Source of the DNA: Chrysaora quinquecirrha
Taxonomy: Eukaryota; Cnidaria; Scyphozoa; Semaeostomeae; Pelagiidae
Length of the DNA: 64,000 nt
Assembly: GCA_014526335.1 (NCBI GenBank)
Contig: JACTAT010000051.1
Location: forward strand, 506,523 to 570,522
Direction: 5' to 3'
Both the position numbers and the translations under genes were made by a program. Under the pieces are notes generated by a model, which worked only from the letters and a program-made list of their open reading frames with translations, was not told the origin of the DNA and made no database searches. Below, piece by piece: positions 36,001 to 51,000 of the stretch (its first letter is position 1; every line of letters begins with the position of its first letter).

Positions 36001-39000
36001 ATGATTCGTTCATCCCAATTTCTAACCTCTCGTTCTCTTTTATTCGCCTGAACTGTAAGTCATTCTTTGGTATGAGCCCTCTATTAATGCCAGTTATTAT
36101 TTGCAGCATCTATTATCATCGTAAATTCATTGTAAATGGTTTTAAAATTTCTATCCCTAGATAAGCGGGAGAACTGTGGACATGTTTCGAATAGAAGGCT
36201 CCATTCAAAACAACTTTATCACACTCCGTTTGACGTATAGAGGCAAGCATGACCAATACACTGAGTTATGGGAGGAGGAAGACTATTACTATACGGCAGA
36301 GATTGCTGCAATCATTCGTAATCATGGTATGCTAAGTTTATTTTTTGCTTGATCCTAATTGCAAAAGCAATCCGATTCTGAATGATGATTTGAGTCGACC
36401 GGGTAGGGCATAGTTAAATACTGGTAGTGTTTTCATATTTTGCGTTTTATCGTTTGTGATGGGATGGTGGCTAAATGTTTGGGTTACTTGTTGAAGGTCT
36501 ATCATGTTGTATCATCACTCAAAATGAAAAAAAAAACATTTTAATTAAGTTAAATTTATTTTATATAAAATGTTTTTTTGTTTTTTTTGTTTCTCTCTAA
36601 CTGAAACAAAATTGTTATTTTTACCATCGGTACATATGGTGTGTAGCAAACCTACCAGATTGTTGGCTGTTTTGCATTGCGAAAATTTCTAGCAAAAGAA
36701 AAGCAACAATTTTTAGTTTGAAAACCATTTTTTCGACACAACTTTGTCCATCATCAGTTGGCTGATATCCCCAAATGTTCACATCTTTTCAAACGTATTA
36801 ACGATGTTAAATTACATAGTACGTTATAACAAACTCGATGTCTTAAATGAATTTCGTCGTAAATTAAAGATCTGTGTAATTCAGCTATCTGATAATGAAA
36901 TCAGCTTTGTCCGGAACATGTCTTTTTAGCCAAAAATTGTTTTTTTGGTCCGATTTCTGACAAGTGCGCTATTAAAGCAGACGTTTAATGGTATAACATA
37001 TTGTTACAGGAATATAACTATCAACACTCTTATCTTATCTTATAGGATACCGATTGGAGGGCGAATATTTTGAAGAGACTGATGCTGGAACCGAAAATAA
37101 GTCCGGTGCTTCAAAGGCAGATTCACTTGATGGTCCATTCAGTGCAACTCTTGAAAAGCAAGCTCTTACTGGGTAACTTGTTTGATTATTTTTTGCACTG
37201 AAATTCTCAACTCAGGTTACTCAGTGTTTGATTTGCTATGTTCCACCAAGATCTATTTCAAGTGCATTTTTGCATCCTTTGTTTTCATAGATATTACAAC
37301 TGCACCTTTTATAACGAAAAAGATAAAGTTGAGACAATTGGTATTGTACATCAGGGTGGCAATGAAATTATTGCTGATTTTCCGAACAATTTTGGCATAA
37401 CATCAGTCGGCTTCATTGATTCTTCAACTGGAAATCTTATGTTGAATTCGTGTGAAAATAAAAACCTGTCTAGAACGTTCCTTGGTACGTCTATCTAAAT
37501 CTCTTATTTTAAAAAATATATAGTTGTTGATATGTGTCTGGTTCAAATTAAATCCAGGCATTACAACGTGTCATTATTTGACGCGTAATGTTGTATCATG
37601 TTGGTTGTCTACAATGAAATCAGTGAAGCTATTTTTCGTAATTTACAAAATATAGTTTCAGTTCTACAGAAACACTTTGCAGAAGTCTTAAGCGTGGAAA
37701 GGTATCTTTTAATCGTTAATTGCTGGCTTATGATTGTCCCAATTTAGTGTACTGAGTCAAATTCGGTCCAGAATTTAAATAGCCACAATGGTTCTCCTGT
37801 TGCTACAAAGTTCGCTGCTACTTCAGATTGTCTTAATCTTTTGAAAGCTTCGCCAGCAATTTCGCATTATATGTAAAATCAAGTCGATGGTCTTGTCTTC
37901 TATCATTTAACCAATTGATATGGCTGCAACCTGGTGCGCTGAAATGAAAAATAGAAGCTGCAAAATTACAAGAAGAAGCATGATTATTAATCAGAAGCGT
38001 TATAGAATTTTGTACTAACAGTGACATTCAAACTTTCCATCTGTTTTTCTTTTTTTCAGGAAAGCTAGCACAAGACACTGATGGTTCAGCGGCATTTCAG
38101 TGTCTGCGTTATGGATCGACCTTTGGTCTCGGGGATAGTCCAGAGCCTGTAGCGTTAACACGTGATCAACTTCATACAATTCAATCATCTTCAGGCTCTA
38201 GTGAGGAGGATAGAATACTCGAAGAACTTCACAGTTTTAGATCAACAAGGTACATTGCTGACGAATTTTTTGTCTTATTTAGTACTAGAAAAAATCATAG
38301 GTTATAAAGCTTAAGGGTGCATTCTTTTCGGTCCTATTTCTGTATTTTCTCGTTTCTTGAGACTGCCAAGAGATCGAAAGCCTGTTGTTTTGAACTTTCG
38401 GGAAACTCTTCTTACTCCAGAGCTGGAAGATTTCGCAGTCTTCGTAGAAAAATTGTTTCCAAATAAACTTCTCAAAAAGTCTTCCAATGTCAAGAGAATG
38501 CGTTTTTGGTGTTTGGTATCGAAAGCCTCTTAAGTCTGCCTTCTTAAGAATTTATGTAAAAGAAATTTAAGTCTGAAAAGCAAGCACCCTATTCAAATAA
38601 AATTTTACTCTGCTTTTACGTTTTCAAGAATCATATACGTCGAGAAGCAAGTGGTCAACCAAGGATCTTTGTTCTTTGTTAATTCATAATATGGAGCATT
38701 TAACTTTGCCTGGAAAAATCTATTGCTTTCATGACTTGTTGACTTGTTTATTAACCTTACCCAATTTTGTGATATTTACGAAATTTGAAACTCGTTTTGC
38801 AGCTTTTCTTTAGTTTTAAGTTAAGTTGCCCCTTGATAGAACATGAATGTGTATCTACATTATTAAACATTATAAAACGTTTTGATATGTAACAGCGGCT
38901 CTTCTATGCTCGAAAATCGGTTCCAAATATCCCAATTTTCAATTAAATAATACAAATATTCTAAGGCTATGTTAAGAAATGAGACATCCTCAGGATATTA

Positions 39001-42000
39001 AACTATACAGCATAGATTTTGGTAAGACATGATTGCATCATATTATCAGTTTCTTCGATTTTGCTTTTTGTTTAATTTGGTTAACTTTGTTTTTCGAGCG
39101 CTTCTACCTATTAAGAATACGTTTTAGGAACTGCCAAATTCTCTTCCATTTTTTTAGATAGTCTAGCTTGTCTTGTTAAATTTTAGAGATAAAGCGATTG
39201 TCACAACGTTTTCAATTTGCAAACATATAAGAGTTACAGACTGCAAGCAACTCAGCCACCTCCTGATGAAACAATTTTGATACTGAATTTAATGTAGAAT
39301 TTATACTCAATGGAAAGACAAATTCTCTGTGACTCTGAGTTTCATGTTTGCTCATTCGTCAGACAGACTATACTTGTATAGTCTTAGTATAGTCTGTCTG
39401 AAGAATGCGCAAGCGTGAAACTCAGAGTCACCAGAGAACTTGTTTTTCCATTGAGTATAAATTCTACGTTATTATTGTTCTGTACTGACGTATATTGAGG
39501 TATACACTCTTTTTTTTATAAGAATATTGTTTATAAGAATATTGAGGCTCAGAATCATCCAATTTTCAAGAATATTGTAGGAATATTGCTCAGCCTCAGC
39601 TCGCATTATTTGTGTCTCATATTTCAGAAGTTGCCTGTTTTGTAATGTTAAAACGCAACTTCATGATTGTTAACAACATTCTTAATGTTATAATAGACGC
39701 TTTTTTTTTATAAGGAACCTACCTCAAGGCCTAGTTCTGCCTAATTCTTAAAGTTCCTTATTTTTTGGCCTCTTTTGAGGCAATTTTAGTTCCAAAAGTT
39801 CCTTAATAGTTCCTTAATTTTAACTGCAAATAATAAAAGAGAGACATCTGCATATGAGCAAAGCTCGAGAATACTCAAAGAAACATTGATAACATGTGTA
39901 ACGTAGAATTTATGTAATTTTCGACTAATTCTTGATTATTTGCAGTGATAAAAGTATTCAACATTGAAATGTTCCTTAATGATTTTCTCTTTAGTAGTAT
40001 AAGTTCTTTAAATTTTCGGGCCTTCTACATGTAGGTTCCTTATAAAGTGGTTCCTTATAAAAAAAGCGTGTAGTTGAATTTTTCTGTAGCTGGACCATTT
40101 CCTCGTAAGGAGATAATTCTTTAAACTATGTTCCCTGAAACCATATCAAGTTTGAAAAAATAAGAATACTTTAAGAATATATTCAGGCTCAAAACGGAGA
40201 TTTCTTAAGAATATTGAGGCTCGACCAAATTTATAGTATTCTTATAAAAAAAAGAGTGTACTGAATTTAAACATTTCTGTTTCAGGTTACAGGGAATGCC
40301 TTTCACTCCTGGTAGTTACAAACCATTGAGCTCTGATGAATTCCCAGTTGTCATTTTCTGCACTGAGCGTGAAAAGAGAAAGCCACAAAGCTGAAGATAG
40401 AGCTAGAAGATGTGCAAGAAATAAAGCCGGTTTCGCTAGACTTTAATCATTGGAACAAATCACGTACAATCATACTGTTGCTATCGAAGCATACTCAATC
40501 AAAAACAGGTAATAATTCTTAAAATAGCAACAAAGTAGTAGAAATAATAATATAGTAATAATAATAAGAATAATAATGCTAAAAATGATTAGATATTTTT
40601 CAAGAATAGCAAATACAATTTTTACGATTTACGATTACAATTCAAAATACGATTCAAAATACGATTTTTCCACAAGTGGCATGCAGCAGAAGATTGGATT
40701 CGAGTAAATGAAATACGTTTGCTAACAAAGGTCAATTGAATGTTGCAATTAGCTGCAGCTACCTAACATTAAAGTGCAAATGTGCAGTCACCAAACAAAT
40801 AAATGTGAAACCTCTTGACACTGAATACACAAATATGTATCATAACCAAAATTTTTAGACTCTTGTCTATTTTTCCAAAATTTTCTCAAGGAATTTCATG
40901 ACAAAATCTTTGAGAATGTTGAAGTTTCATCTCTTTCTTGTCCCCTTGTTTAACGCTAACTTTGTAGGCTCTACAAGGCCAGGAGAAAACGTTCTTAAAA
41001 TTTTGATACCACCACAGGTGATATATGTGGTTGATTCAAGTTTGTCAAGCAATTTATGTTGTATTAATCATCGTAATTCCCACGGCAGACTCTCCATATC
41101 TGTTTCGTTCAGTTGGAGACGTTAGCAAGGCAGCCGTTTCAGGGTAAAATAAAATCAACTAAATTGCTACTATTTACCCACAGAATAAGACGGCTAGTTC
41201 AGCCTCTATATAATTATGATCAATATTTCAAAAAGTTATGAAGAAAAACAGTACGGCTTATAAAACTTAATTGATGGTTGATTTTCATTTAAGATCTTAT
41301 CGATGCTATTGAAGATGCTGCCGAACAAGAAATACCGATTTTTAATGTTGGCCTAGACAGCTGGTTCAGCATCTTTGGGCCAGAGAACTGGAAAGATCAA
41401 GATCTTCGATTGAAATTGATGAATGCATTGGCTAGGCTTAATCAAACACCTGAATCAACACTTGATCCAAAGCATACCAATTTTCATGGACTAATCAAAG
41501 GTACAATGTTGTCTAGTCTACAGATTCCTAGCAAGTTCAATGCATACTTTGAAGAGAAAATCTCGTGAAGTTACGTTTCATTAAATAGTCTTATTTCATT
41601 TCAGGTATCAGAAAGCGCATAGATCCACCTAAATTTAATTTGACAGGGTTGTATGGAGTCGAAGTTGTTGGAACGAATCCTCCAGAGAAAATCACAAAAT
41701 ATTCCAACCTTGAGGATGAAACCATTCAGGTATTGTTTTTCTTTATGTTTTATTTTTTTTCAAAGTCATCTAGTCTGTTTGACATACTTCTACACAAGAT
41801 TTACAATTTTAGGACTAGCCCCAATATACCAAATACTGAAAATAAACCTTTTGAGCAAATCAGGAATTAAAACATTCCTTTCAAGTTTTCATTGTACTTT
41901 GACTTGTTTAACATTAGAAAGATAAAATGTACCAAACAAGCCTGGTCTGAGGGTGCTTGAAATGTTAAGAATTTCTTCGATCTTGACTAAAAATTCCTGT

Positions 42001-45000
42001 GGTCAAAAATATCATTCTTTGAATTTTTCCTGTTGTTTCGTGTTTCATATCTTCTGCTTTTTATCACCCAGTTTTCATTTTAGACATCGGTACATCATGG
42101 ACTTTTTCAGTTGAACTCGTCAATACCGCGAAACCCCAGATTTTGTTTTCATTCAGCACTAAAGTTTTTTCCCCGTATTTAATATTTGCCATTTGAAAAG
42201 ACAACTGGCTGCAAATTTTTCTAACAATGTTTTTTAAAAGAGTCTAAATTCACAATGGCTGTCAGTTTATAACATGTCTGGACGAATATTTACACTTATT
42301 TGGATTTATACAGCCGAATGCTGCATTTGGGTCGTGTCAAATTTCATTAATTTAATCCGGAATAAAAGCGGCGTAAGAGCGACGTTGGCTTTAGTATAGT
42401 GTTGCATCGAACTTAATTCAAAGTGGAATTTTTTCGGTCTTTTTACTGAGAAAAGCCTCAAAAGGCGATAATTTTAGATTCAAAATGGCTGAAGTAAACT
42501 ATAGTAAATCGATTTTGATTATAAATTCGAACAAAATGCTACCATTCAAAGCAACAAATGCATTTAAGTCGAACTTGTGAATTAAGTTCGGCAAATCATC
42601 CTGAACTCAATTCAAAGTGAAGAACTTAATAAATGAAGTTGCCACTCTGAATGAATGACTTTAGGTCGAACTTTATTCAAATCTTGCACGAATTTAATTC
42701 GACGCGATCTGAAACCCGCCTTATAATGTGACTCTTAAGTTAGAAAAGTATTGCACTACCTTTTTCAGAATGGTAGCTCTTATAGCTGTAGCTCTATTAA
42801 AGCAAACTATTTTCTTAACAAAGGCAAGAGGGCTCTGGAGCCCCATGACTAACAATCTTGGCGGGAAAATTTTCGCCATTTTATTGGCTTTGCGTTGAAA
42901 TTCAAAGCTACGAAAAGTTAAAAGTTTTACCAGAGAAATTCATTCAAACGTTGAAGCAGCACCTTCGCTGTAGAAGATTGCCTTAACTTATAAGTACTAT
43001 AAGACCCCATCTCACTGCATTTTGGCTGCTTTCTGATAAATTAGTTAAACAAATTCCGACTCCCCTGTTTATTCCAACCCATCCCGTAAATTAGATCCTG
43101 GCAGCAGTTCCGACCCTCTGTCTATTCCAACGCCCCAAGCAATTAGACACCTAAGACTACATATAATTATGTACTTTCTCAATTAAAGCAATTCTGCCTG
43201 TTTGTAGATGGTCAACAAACCATCAATGATATTCATATATTTTGATACCAATGAGAACAAAATATCAATGGCGACTGATTACATAGTACAGAATCTCGTT
43301 GGAGAAGTTGAACCGGAGACATTTACAATGAAAATGAGAAACGACGCTGGAACATATGAATTACGAATCAATGAAGACATGGATAAAATGTTGGGAAATA
43401 TTTCAGCAAAAGATCTAATAAAGAGGTAAAAGTAGTATACTGCTACTGTGTATAAGCATATATTCAATTTCCTTTCATCTAACTGTTCTACAGTTATGAC
43501 GAAATGCCTCATTATATTATGAACACATATTTAATATACGCGCATACGCTATACCACAGTGCCTCAGCAGTAGTCAACTCTAGTTTATGGTAATGTTTGC
43601 TAAATATTTTTATCCTAACAATGACAGGTTGCGGCAACTGCAGCATATGGTTCCGAATAAGGGCCGTTCGCACTGCGTGAAAGAAACATACAGTCCTATA
43701 ATTGGGAGTTTAGAATTAGAGACTGAAAACGTAATAATTATATTAAACATTCAGGAACATTTGTTTACTGTGGTTCTTTGAGAAATTTTAGCATCCACCA
43801 TAGGGAGCGTTAACCAAGATGGCGATTGAATTAACCTGAAATAAATTATATGTTATAGTTTTTTTTCAATTTCAATTTCAATTTCATTAATTCATCACCC
43901 ATTTCGGGTCTAGTAGTTTACAATTTAAACGTAGTTAATTAAAATAAATTTAATTAAATTACCAATTACAAAATTGTGACTACAAGTTAAATATAACAAA
44001 ACTACAAAGCGAAATAACTACTCGATATCAATTAACTGTCTGTCTCTATTTACTATAGTAAGCACAGTTTTTTAAGAAATGATACTAGATACAGTTTTTA
44101 AATAAAATATACTAAATGTAACGATAGCTATTGATCCACGTCTAGGTTTTACAAGTTAATTTTCTTTCACTTTTTTTCTCTCTAATTCGGATAGGTTTAT
44201 AAATCGTGCCAAATTTGTCAACATGTTCTTATTTTCAGAATTAAGAATGTTCTTAAATAAGTCTATTTTTTCTCTATTAGTTGAGGATCTGTTTTGGTCT
44301 ATTTTCAAACCAATCTTAGGGAAATATTCTTCTCTTAGCTTTTTATTTGAGGTGCAATCATATAAGAAGTGGATTTCATCATCAATCGGTTTGGGATCGA
44401 CATTACAAAAATCACAAAATCTTTCATTTTGTGCTTTTCTATTTTTCGAATACCTTTCTGTTTCTATTTTCAATTTATGAGCACTTATAAGTAATTTTGT
44501 CACGGCAGCTCTGTGCGTTCTCGATTCTATATATAATAAGTATTTCCCAATGTCAGGCTTTGTTTTAATCTCCTTATAAAATGCAAGTCTATTCATGTTA
44601 TTTGTTTGTTCATCCCAAGTTTCATTAAAATTTGGATCAATCCACTTTTACAATGGGTTTTAATTAGTTTATTATTTTTATAAGTTATTTTCTTAATTAC
44701 CGTTATATCAAGATTATAAGTTTTGTCTAAGAGTTTATTTAAATCAAAGTTAGTTTCATCTATTGTTTTGTTTATTTCTTGAATCCATAGACTGTTTATT
44801 AAAATATTTTCTTGCAATGTATCTGTTAAGAGTTTATTTTTATTTTGCTTTACATAATCAAAATATTTTAGGGAGTTAATTTGCATATCTATTTTTAGCG
44901 GTTTGAGATCTAATTCACCTAATATCGCAAGGTTTATTGATTTCAGATTAACTCCTAAGATGTTTTTGCCGAATGTCAATTGTATTTTTTCAATTTCACT

Positions 45001-48000
45001 GTTTTGCTTTGAATGGTACCCCAAATTTCAGACCCATACAGTAATATTGGTTTAATAGTTGCATTGAATACATTTATCATAGTTTCAACAGAAATATAGT
45101 TTATGGTTGATAATTTGTAGATGCTGTACAATGCTCTTTTGGCTCTATTTGCGAGATCTTCTATTGTACCATTAAAATTACCGTTATTATCCAATTGAAA
45201 ACCTAAATATTTATAAAATTTCGTCACTTTAAGACTGTTCTTATTTATTTCAAACCCATTATTTTTTATCATTTTTCCTGTTTTGTTAAATATTACAATT
45301 TTTGTTTTGTCGGTGTTAATAATCATTCTCCAATTTTTGCAATATTCTTCTAGTTCTCTTATACTATTCTTTAAACCCTGTTCTGATTTTGACATAAGTA
45401 CAATATCATCAGCCCAAAGTAGGCATGGTACTTTTGTATTCATAATATCAGGGGCATCAATTGTTTTGTTTTTTCTTAATCTATCACATAAGTCAATCAT
45501 GTCTATATTAAATAAAAGAGAACTTAGAGGGTCATTGTTATAGTTGAAGTCTACCCGCAACTTTTTCCCAAACATGTATTTTTTTAAACATATTACTACA
45601 TCATACCGAACTCAGTTTGACGAGATTGAAGGATATAGCGAAAGAAACAAGAGCAGTTTGATGTAGGTTGTTTTTGTAGTTACTGCATTGTCAGTCAGAA
45701 AAAGTATTCTTATGTATTGATATCTGTCGATAAAGCATGGACGTTTATTTAATGACATACTAAAATATTCACCCTAGCCTAATAGGTACTGAAATTTCCA
45801 CAAGTTTTCCAGGTTGCTGAAAGATTGTTAAGAGTTTCTTTATTATCAAAACTGGCAAGTTACACTCTTTTTTATAAGAAACTCTAATCCACTATAATAG
45901 AAGGTTTACGTAGTAAAAGTTTCTGGCGACCTTGTTACCTTCAAACAATAAACTTTTATTATTTACTGAAACTACTTTATGATAGCAATATGTACTAGTT
46001 TTAAGTAAAAGCTAAGAAAGTAAAGTATATTTTAGCAATAACTGTTAGTGGCTTTTAGATAACGAAAACAGAATAACTGATCCCTTTCTTCTACTTGTTT
46101 ATATTTATCTCTTACTATCCTCTGTGTCTACTTCATTTGCTGAATCAAAACTTGTTTTCTTCTATAGTACATTCTGCTATTAAACCGTGCTGAAGGAGGC
46201 ATAAGTGGAGTGTACATGATGGGAAAAGAACAGTCACCGACGGGAATCGTTCAGTTGGGCAAACGGACAGCCAACATCTCATTTGGTGGATACCTACTTC
46301 CTGGTGTTATATCCAGCAATCAGTTTATATTCAATGCTCCATTGCCTTTACAGAAGAATGTATTTCTTACATATACGGGTAGGTAGACTACCTAAATACT
46401 TGTTTCCTGTACCCTTCTTTGAACTTCAAGTCAAAGTCCATTTCTAGAAAGCGTAGTAAATAGTCATAAATCATAAGAGAAACTTTTGAAGGCCGTCAAT
46501 ATGCTCCCGCTGTTCAACATTCTATGAAGCAAAGCTGCATTTTAGATTTAATCTTAGTTAAGAAAATATGCAACTCATACTTGTTTAGTAAGTAATCTTG
46601 TTGACTTGGTAACCTAGAAAGGGCTAATGAGCTTGCTTTACAGGTAAAGAAGTGCCCTTTTTCATGCACATAATAAGTGAGGCCGCAAAATTAGTAATCT
46701 TAAGTGGCGAATTTTAGTTTAAAACCAAAGGATGCTTGCTGTACTCGTAAATGTCGTTGTTCCCAAGACTTTTCATTCCTTCCTTGTCTTTTCTAACTTT
46801 TATTGCCTGAAATTTTTCTACCTCTCGAGGACTGTTTATACTTACACATTGTTTCTGATTGAAAAGTGCACTTTTGGTTAGTGTATACTTGTCATTGAGG
46901 AAGTTTATTCAAATAATTGACAGTAATGATCTCGAAAAAGTACAAATCCATCAAAGTTTAGAAAAGCTGACATTTAGAAATTTTATTAATTTCCAAAAAT
47001 TTTTCTCTTCACGCAGTACCGTAATATTTGATAATTTGAATTCATATGTTTCAAATGTGATTTTCACTGCCTGATTAATTTAGATATGATAGTTTTCTCC
47101 AATGAGATTTTTTAATTAACGCCTCACATTGCTATGAAACTTTTCTGTAATTTGCTATCTATGTCATGCATAATACTGTAGGAAATGAATTTTTTAACCT
47201 AGAGCTAAAATTAAACTTTGGTAATGGATCATTTCCATTTTCATCTTACCATGAATTTTTGCTGCAATTTGCTATGAATGTCATGCATAATGCTTTAGGA
47301 AATGAATTTTCTAATCTAGAGCTAAAAGTAAACTTTGGTAATGGATCATTTCCATTTTCATCTTACCATGAATTTTTGCTGCAATTTGCTATGAATGTCA
47401 TGCATAATGCTTTAGGATATGAATTTTCTAATCTAGAGCTAAAAGTAAACTTTGGTAATGGATCATTTCCATTTTCATCTTACCATGAATTTTTGCTGCA
47501 ATTTGCTATGAATGTCATGCATAATGCTTTAGGAAATGAATTTTTTAACCTAGAGCTAAAAGTAAACTTTGGTAATGGATCATTTCCATCTTCATCTTAC
47601 CATGAATTTTTGCTGCAATTTGCTATGAATGTCATGCATAATGCTTTAGGAAATGAATTTTCTAATCTAGAGCTAAAAGTCAACTTTGCTAACGGATCAT
47701 TTTCGTCTTCTCAACTCTGATATTACTTTTGCAGCTCAAGTACTGCAGAAGCCGGATGGAAACTATCTTTATGGTAATATTTATCAGTCGAAAGTTACCT
47801 CTCCAAGAATGAATTTTGATGCAAAGCAGTTCATTGCTCGTTTGCAGAGAGTTCAGAAAAAGAAGGTTAGCTTTTCGTAATCAAAATTTGAACTTTCCTT
47901 TTAAATTGGCAAAACGTTCTTTCTAAAGATATTGGTTTAGAAAACCTGAAGCTTTTGGAAATTTGAGGAAAAATAGCAAAAATATCGTTTTGTGACCCGC

Positions 48001-51000
48001 GAACGGTAGTTTTGTGGAATTGTGCCTCTGTTTAAACGTTGTTATGTTGCAATTTTGTTATATTTGTTCAATTTTTTACCGCAATTAAATTTGAGGTCAA
48101 TTGATTCATCTCCAACCAAAAACCAAGAAAGAGCTTTGCAGTCTGTTTTACCTAATTTGTACTGTTTTTTGGGGAATAAGTTTTTTTTAAGATGAAATTT
48201 TCATTTTTACGCCCAATTTCTGCGGATCAATTTTCGTGTTCTACTGCAAAACTTTCCTCTCCATGAATTTTCTTACTTATTTACTTTGTTCCTGGAGTTT
48301 TAGTAAAAATTCTATAGATTTCGGATGCATACGGTTTTAACGACCAACAAATCTTTCCTTTTTTCCAGCGGTTTTCCTAGAGAAGTGATCTTCTTCCTGC
48401 ATGATTTTCGCTTCGTTTGATGTGTCCTTTTCACCCAAACAATAAATTGCAAACGTAGAGTATAAATTATTACTCGATAGAAGCTGGTTGTCGTTGTATA
48501 TTTCATGTCACTCGTTTAGCAATATCCTCAAGTTTTTATTTCGGTTTTATAGAAAAAGTTGCAAAATAAATTCAATGTCTCCGAGATGTTTTTGAATTTT
48601 TCTCAGTTGAGTTTCTTACTCCTTAGTAATTAGGCTGCGTTTTATCTAGACAGCAGAGAAACTCAAAGCTGATGACTGGGTACTCGAAATTATTGAGAAA
48701 TATTGGTCTTCCATAGAAAATGGCGACTATGAAGAATTCCTGAAAGGTATTGTGGTTTCTGTTTATCAATATTTAAGATTCTATTTTGCTTCTAGCGCAT
48801 ATTTGATATTTGCTGATAATTAGCTTCCATATTGAATTTCTGCCATTTATTCACCATTCTTGGAATAGTATTTTGGTAGGATACGAAGAACCCACATTCT
48901 TTACCAAAAAATCAGGGATATATCATTCTCAGTAAGTGTGTTAGGGAATTCTTTGTGTAATATATTATACAGGCGATCTCCTGACTGTTTGCTTAACCAA
49001 AGGAGCAGCATCTTTTTTCATCTATAGTAAGTCGTTCATTTTCTTTGCTGAAGAAACTTTGTCTGTGGCAAAGATGTTGGCTTGAATTTACTCATGTAAA
49101 AAAGCCACTTTTAGCTTGAACATTTTATCTGTAAGTTTCTCCAAGGAGGCAACAACGAAACACGAAACTGATGCTCATGATTTTCATAGGACATATCCTT
49201 AAAATTCAAGCAGACATTTATGCAATCAGGCATTCAACTTAATAATGAAAGAGTCAACGAAAGATGACAAAATTGTTTGACTACTGGAAAGTGAAGTAGA
49301 ATAAGCAGTAAATAGCAAACAATTCGTTTACAATCTTACATAAACATGTTTAATCTTCTGGTCATCCTTTTCATTATCAAGCAAAATAACTTATTAGCAC
49401 ATTTTGAGAAATTTGTTTTCTTTTAATATAATAGCTGAGACACCTGGATGTTATTTTAGTGCTACAATATTCGATGGAACTTGACAATCTGCATCAGTTG
49501 TTTCATATTCTTGTAGAATAAACGTTGAACTGGTTTTCTGTTTTGGTAATATGCCCCTGTCTTCATGAGTTTGCATGAATATAAAAGCCTAACCTTGATG
49601 CATTGTATTTTGACGTGGTAAATCTTGTCTTAGTTTCCAAAGATGGCATGAAAGATGAGTTTCCAAAATCATCATTTGATAAAGAGCGAATTAACCATCA
49701 AAAAATGCAAGGAAAATATGTACCCAAATCTGCAGTTTTTCTCGGAAAGAAAGCTCAGATTCAAATGGGAAAACCTGTTGGGGAGACGAGATATGATTTT
49801 AAAAAAGACTTTGAAAAATGTAAGCAGATCGAATACTCTGTATCTTTTGGAGACAATGATCGCAAACTTCATGGTAAGCTTAATTTAATTTATTTTTTAC
49901 TATCGTTAGAATCGCCTTTGTTGTGTACACTGTTTCTTGTAATGAAAGAAAATTCAAGAGAGCTTCATCTCAGAGTATAGAAAATTAATGCTGCCTTTCA
50001 AAGCATTGCTGACGTTGCTGCCTTTCAGTAAGATGTATAGCACAGCAAGCACATTTTATCAGAGTCCGCACATTTTATCAGAGTCCGATTCATCAGACAG
50101 TCTATGCGGGTCTATGTCTTTGCATCTCGCCCACAATGAAATGTTGATTACTTTTTCTCTTATAACACATTTTTTATCTAAATGATAATTCCAATATCAA
50201 TTGAAGCCGCGCAACATTTTATAGTAGCAGCTAGTTGTGTATGACAATAGACATTCTCAGGTAACGGGTCAAAATCGTTGTCTCTGTTTTTGTGTATGTT
50301 TTACCTTAGGGATAACACGTAGGAATCGGGAATATGGCATACAATCGAGATTTCTGTAACAAAAGATAGCAACTTGTAAAGAAACCAGGAGACCGTTTGC
50401 ACCTAGAGTAAATCTTGGCTGCTCAAAACTAATATAGAATCAAACTTTCTATCTAGAAATTTAAAAAATTTGCACCATCGCTGCTGTTCGTCGAAAATGG
50501 TCAGGGACTCGGGTAATAAATGGGTATGAATTGGAGCTGACTAGGGCTAACGAAATCGGAATCAGAGGAAATAAGTCGTAACCATCAGTTTTATTCATTT
50601 TAAAAGTCTACCACGGTATTAGATACACTTTAGCTAATTAAAGCCTACCAACAAAGCAGAAATTAGAAGAAATTCTATTCTATTCATGGGAAGCTAGAAG
50701 TTGCGATCTCTACCTTAAATTTGTGTTGTTGCACATAAATTACGTCTTTTTCCATTAGGCATTATGAGTTACGAAGAAGAGGCTGACTTCATGCATGCAA
50801 GCCAATATGATGTCATGATAAGCTACAGAAGTTGGGACGGGAGATGGGTAGATCTTCTGCAAGCATTTTGGAACGAAATGGCTACACTGTATGGAGGGAT
50901 CGTCGCATGGATGTTGGTGTCAACTGGAGTGAAGACATTACAAAAGCTGTGAGAAAAGCAGGTAAGTTTCTATTGATCCAAAATAATGATGTTCTGCGAA

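Noticed and set aside
41089..41143. Possible exon reading NSPYLFRSVGDVSKAAVS between exons 15 and 16 of the giant gene
   Set aside because: Its only donor leaves phase 2, which makes a stop in exon 16. Skipping it keeps phase and gives a better match to TIR-like 1 (VIYVVDS followed directly by the helix).
47166..47720. 184-codon open frame as a protein gene
   Set aside because: It is a tandem array whose unit is a multiple of three; an open frame is expected from one open unit, and there is no splice or domain support.
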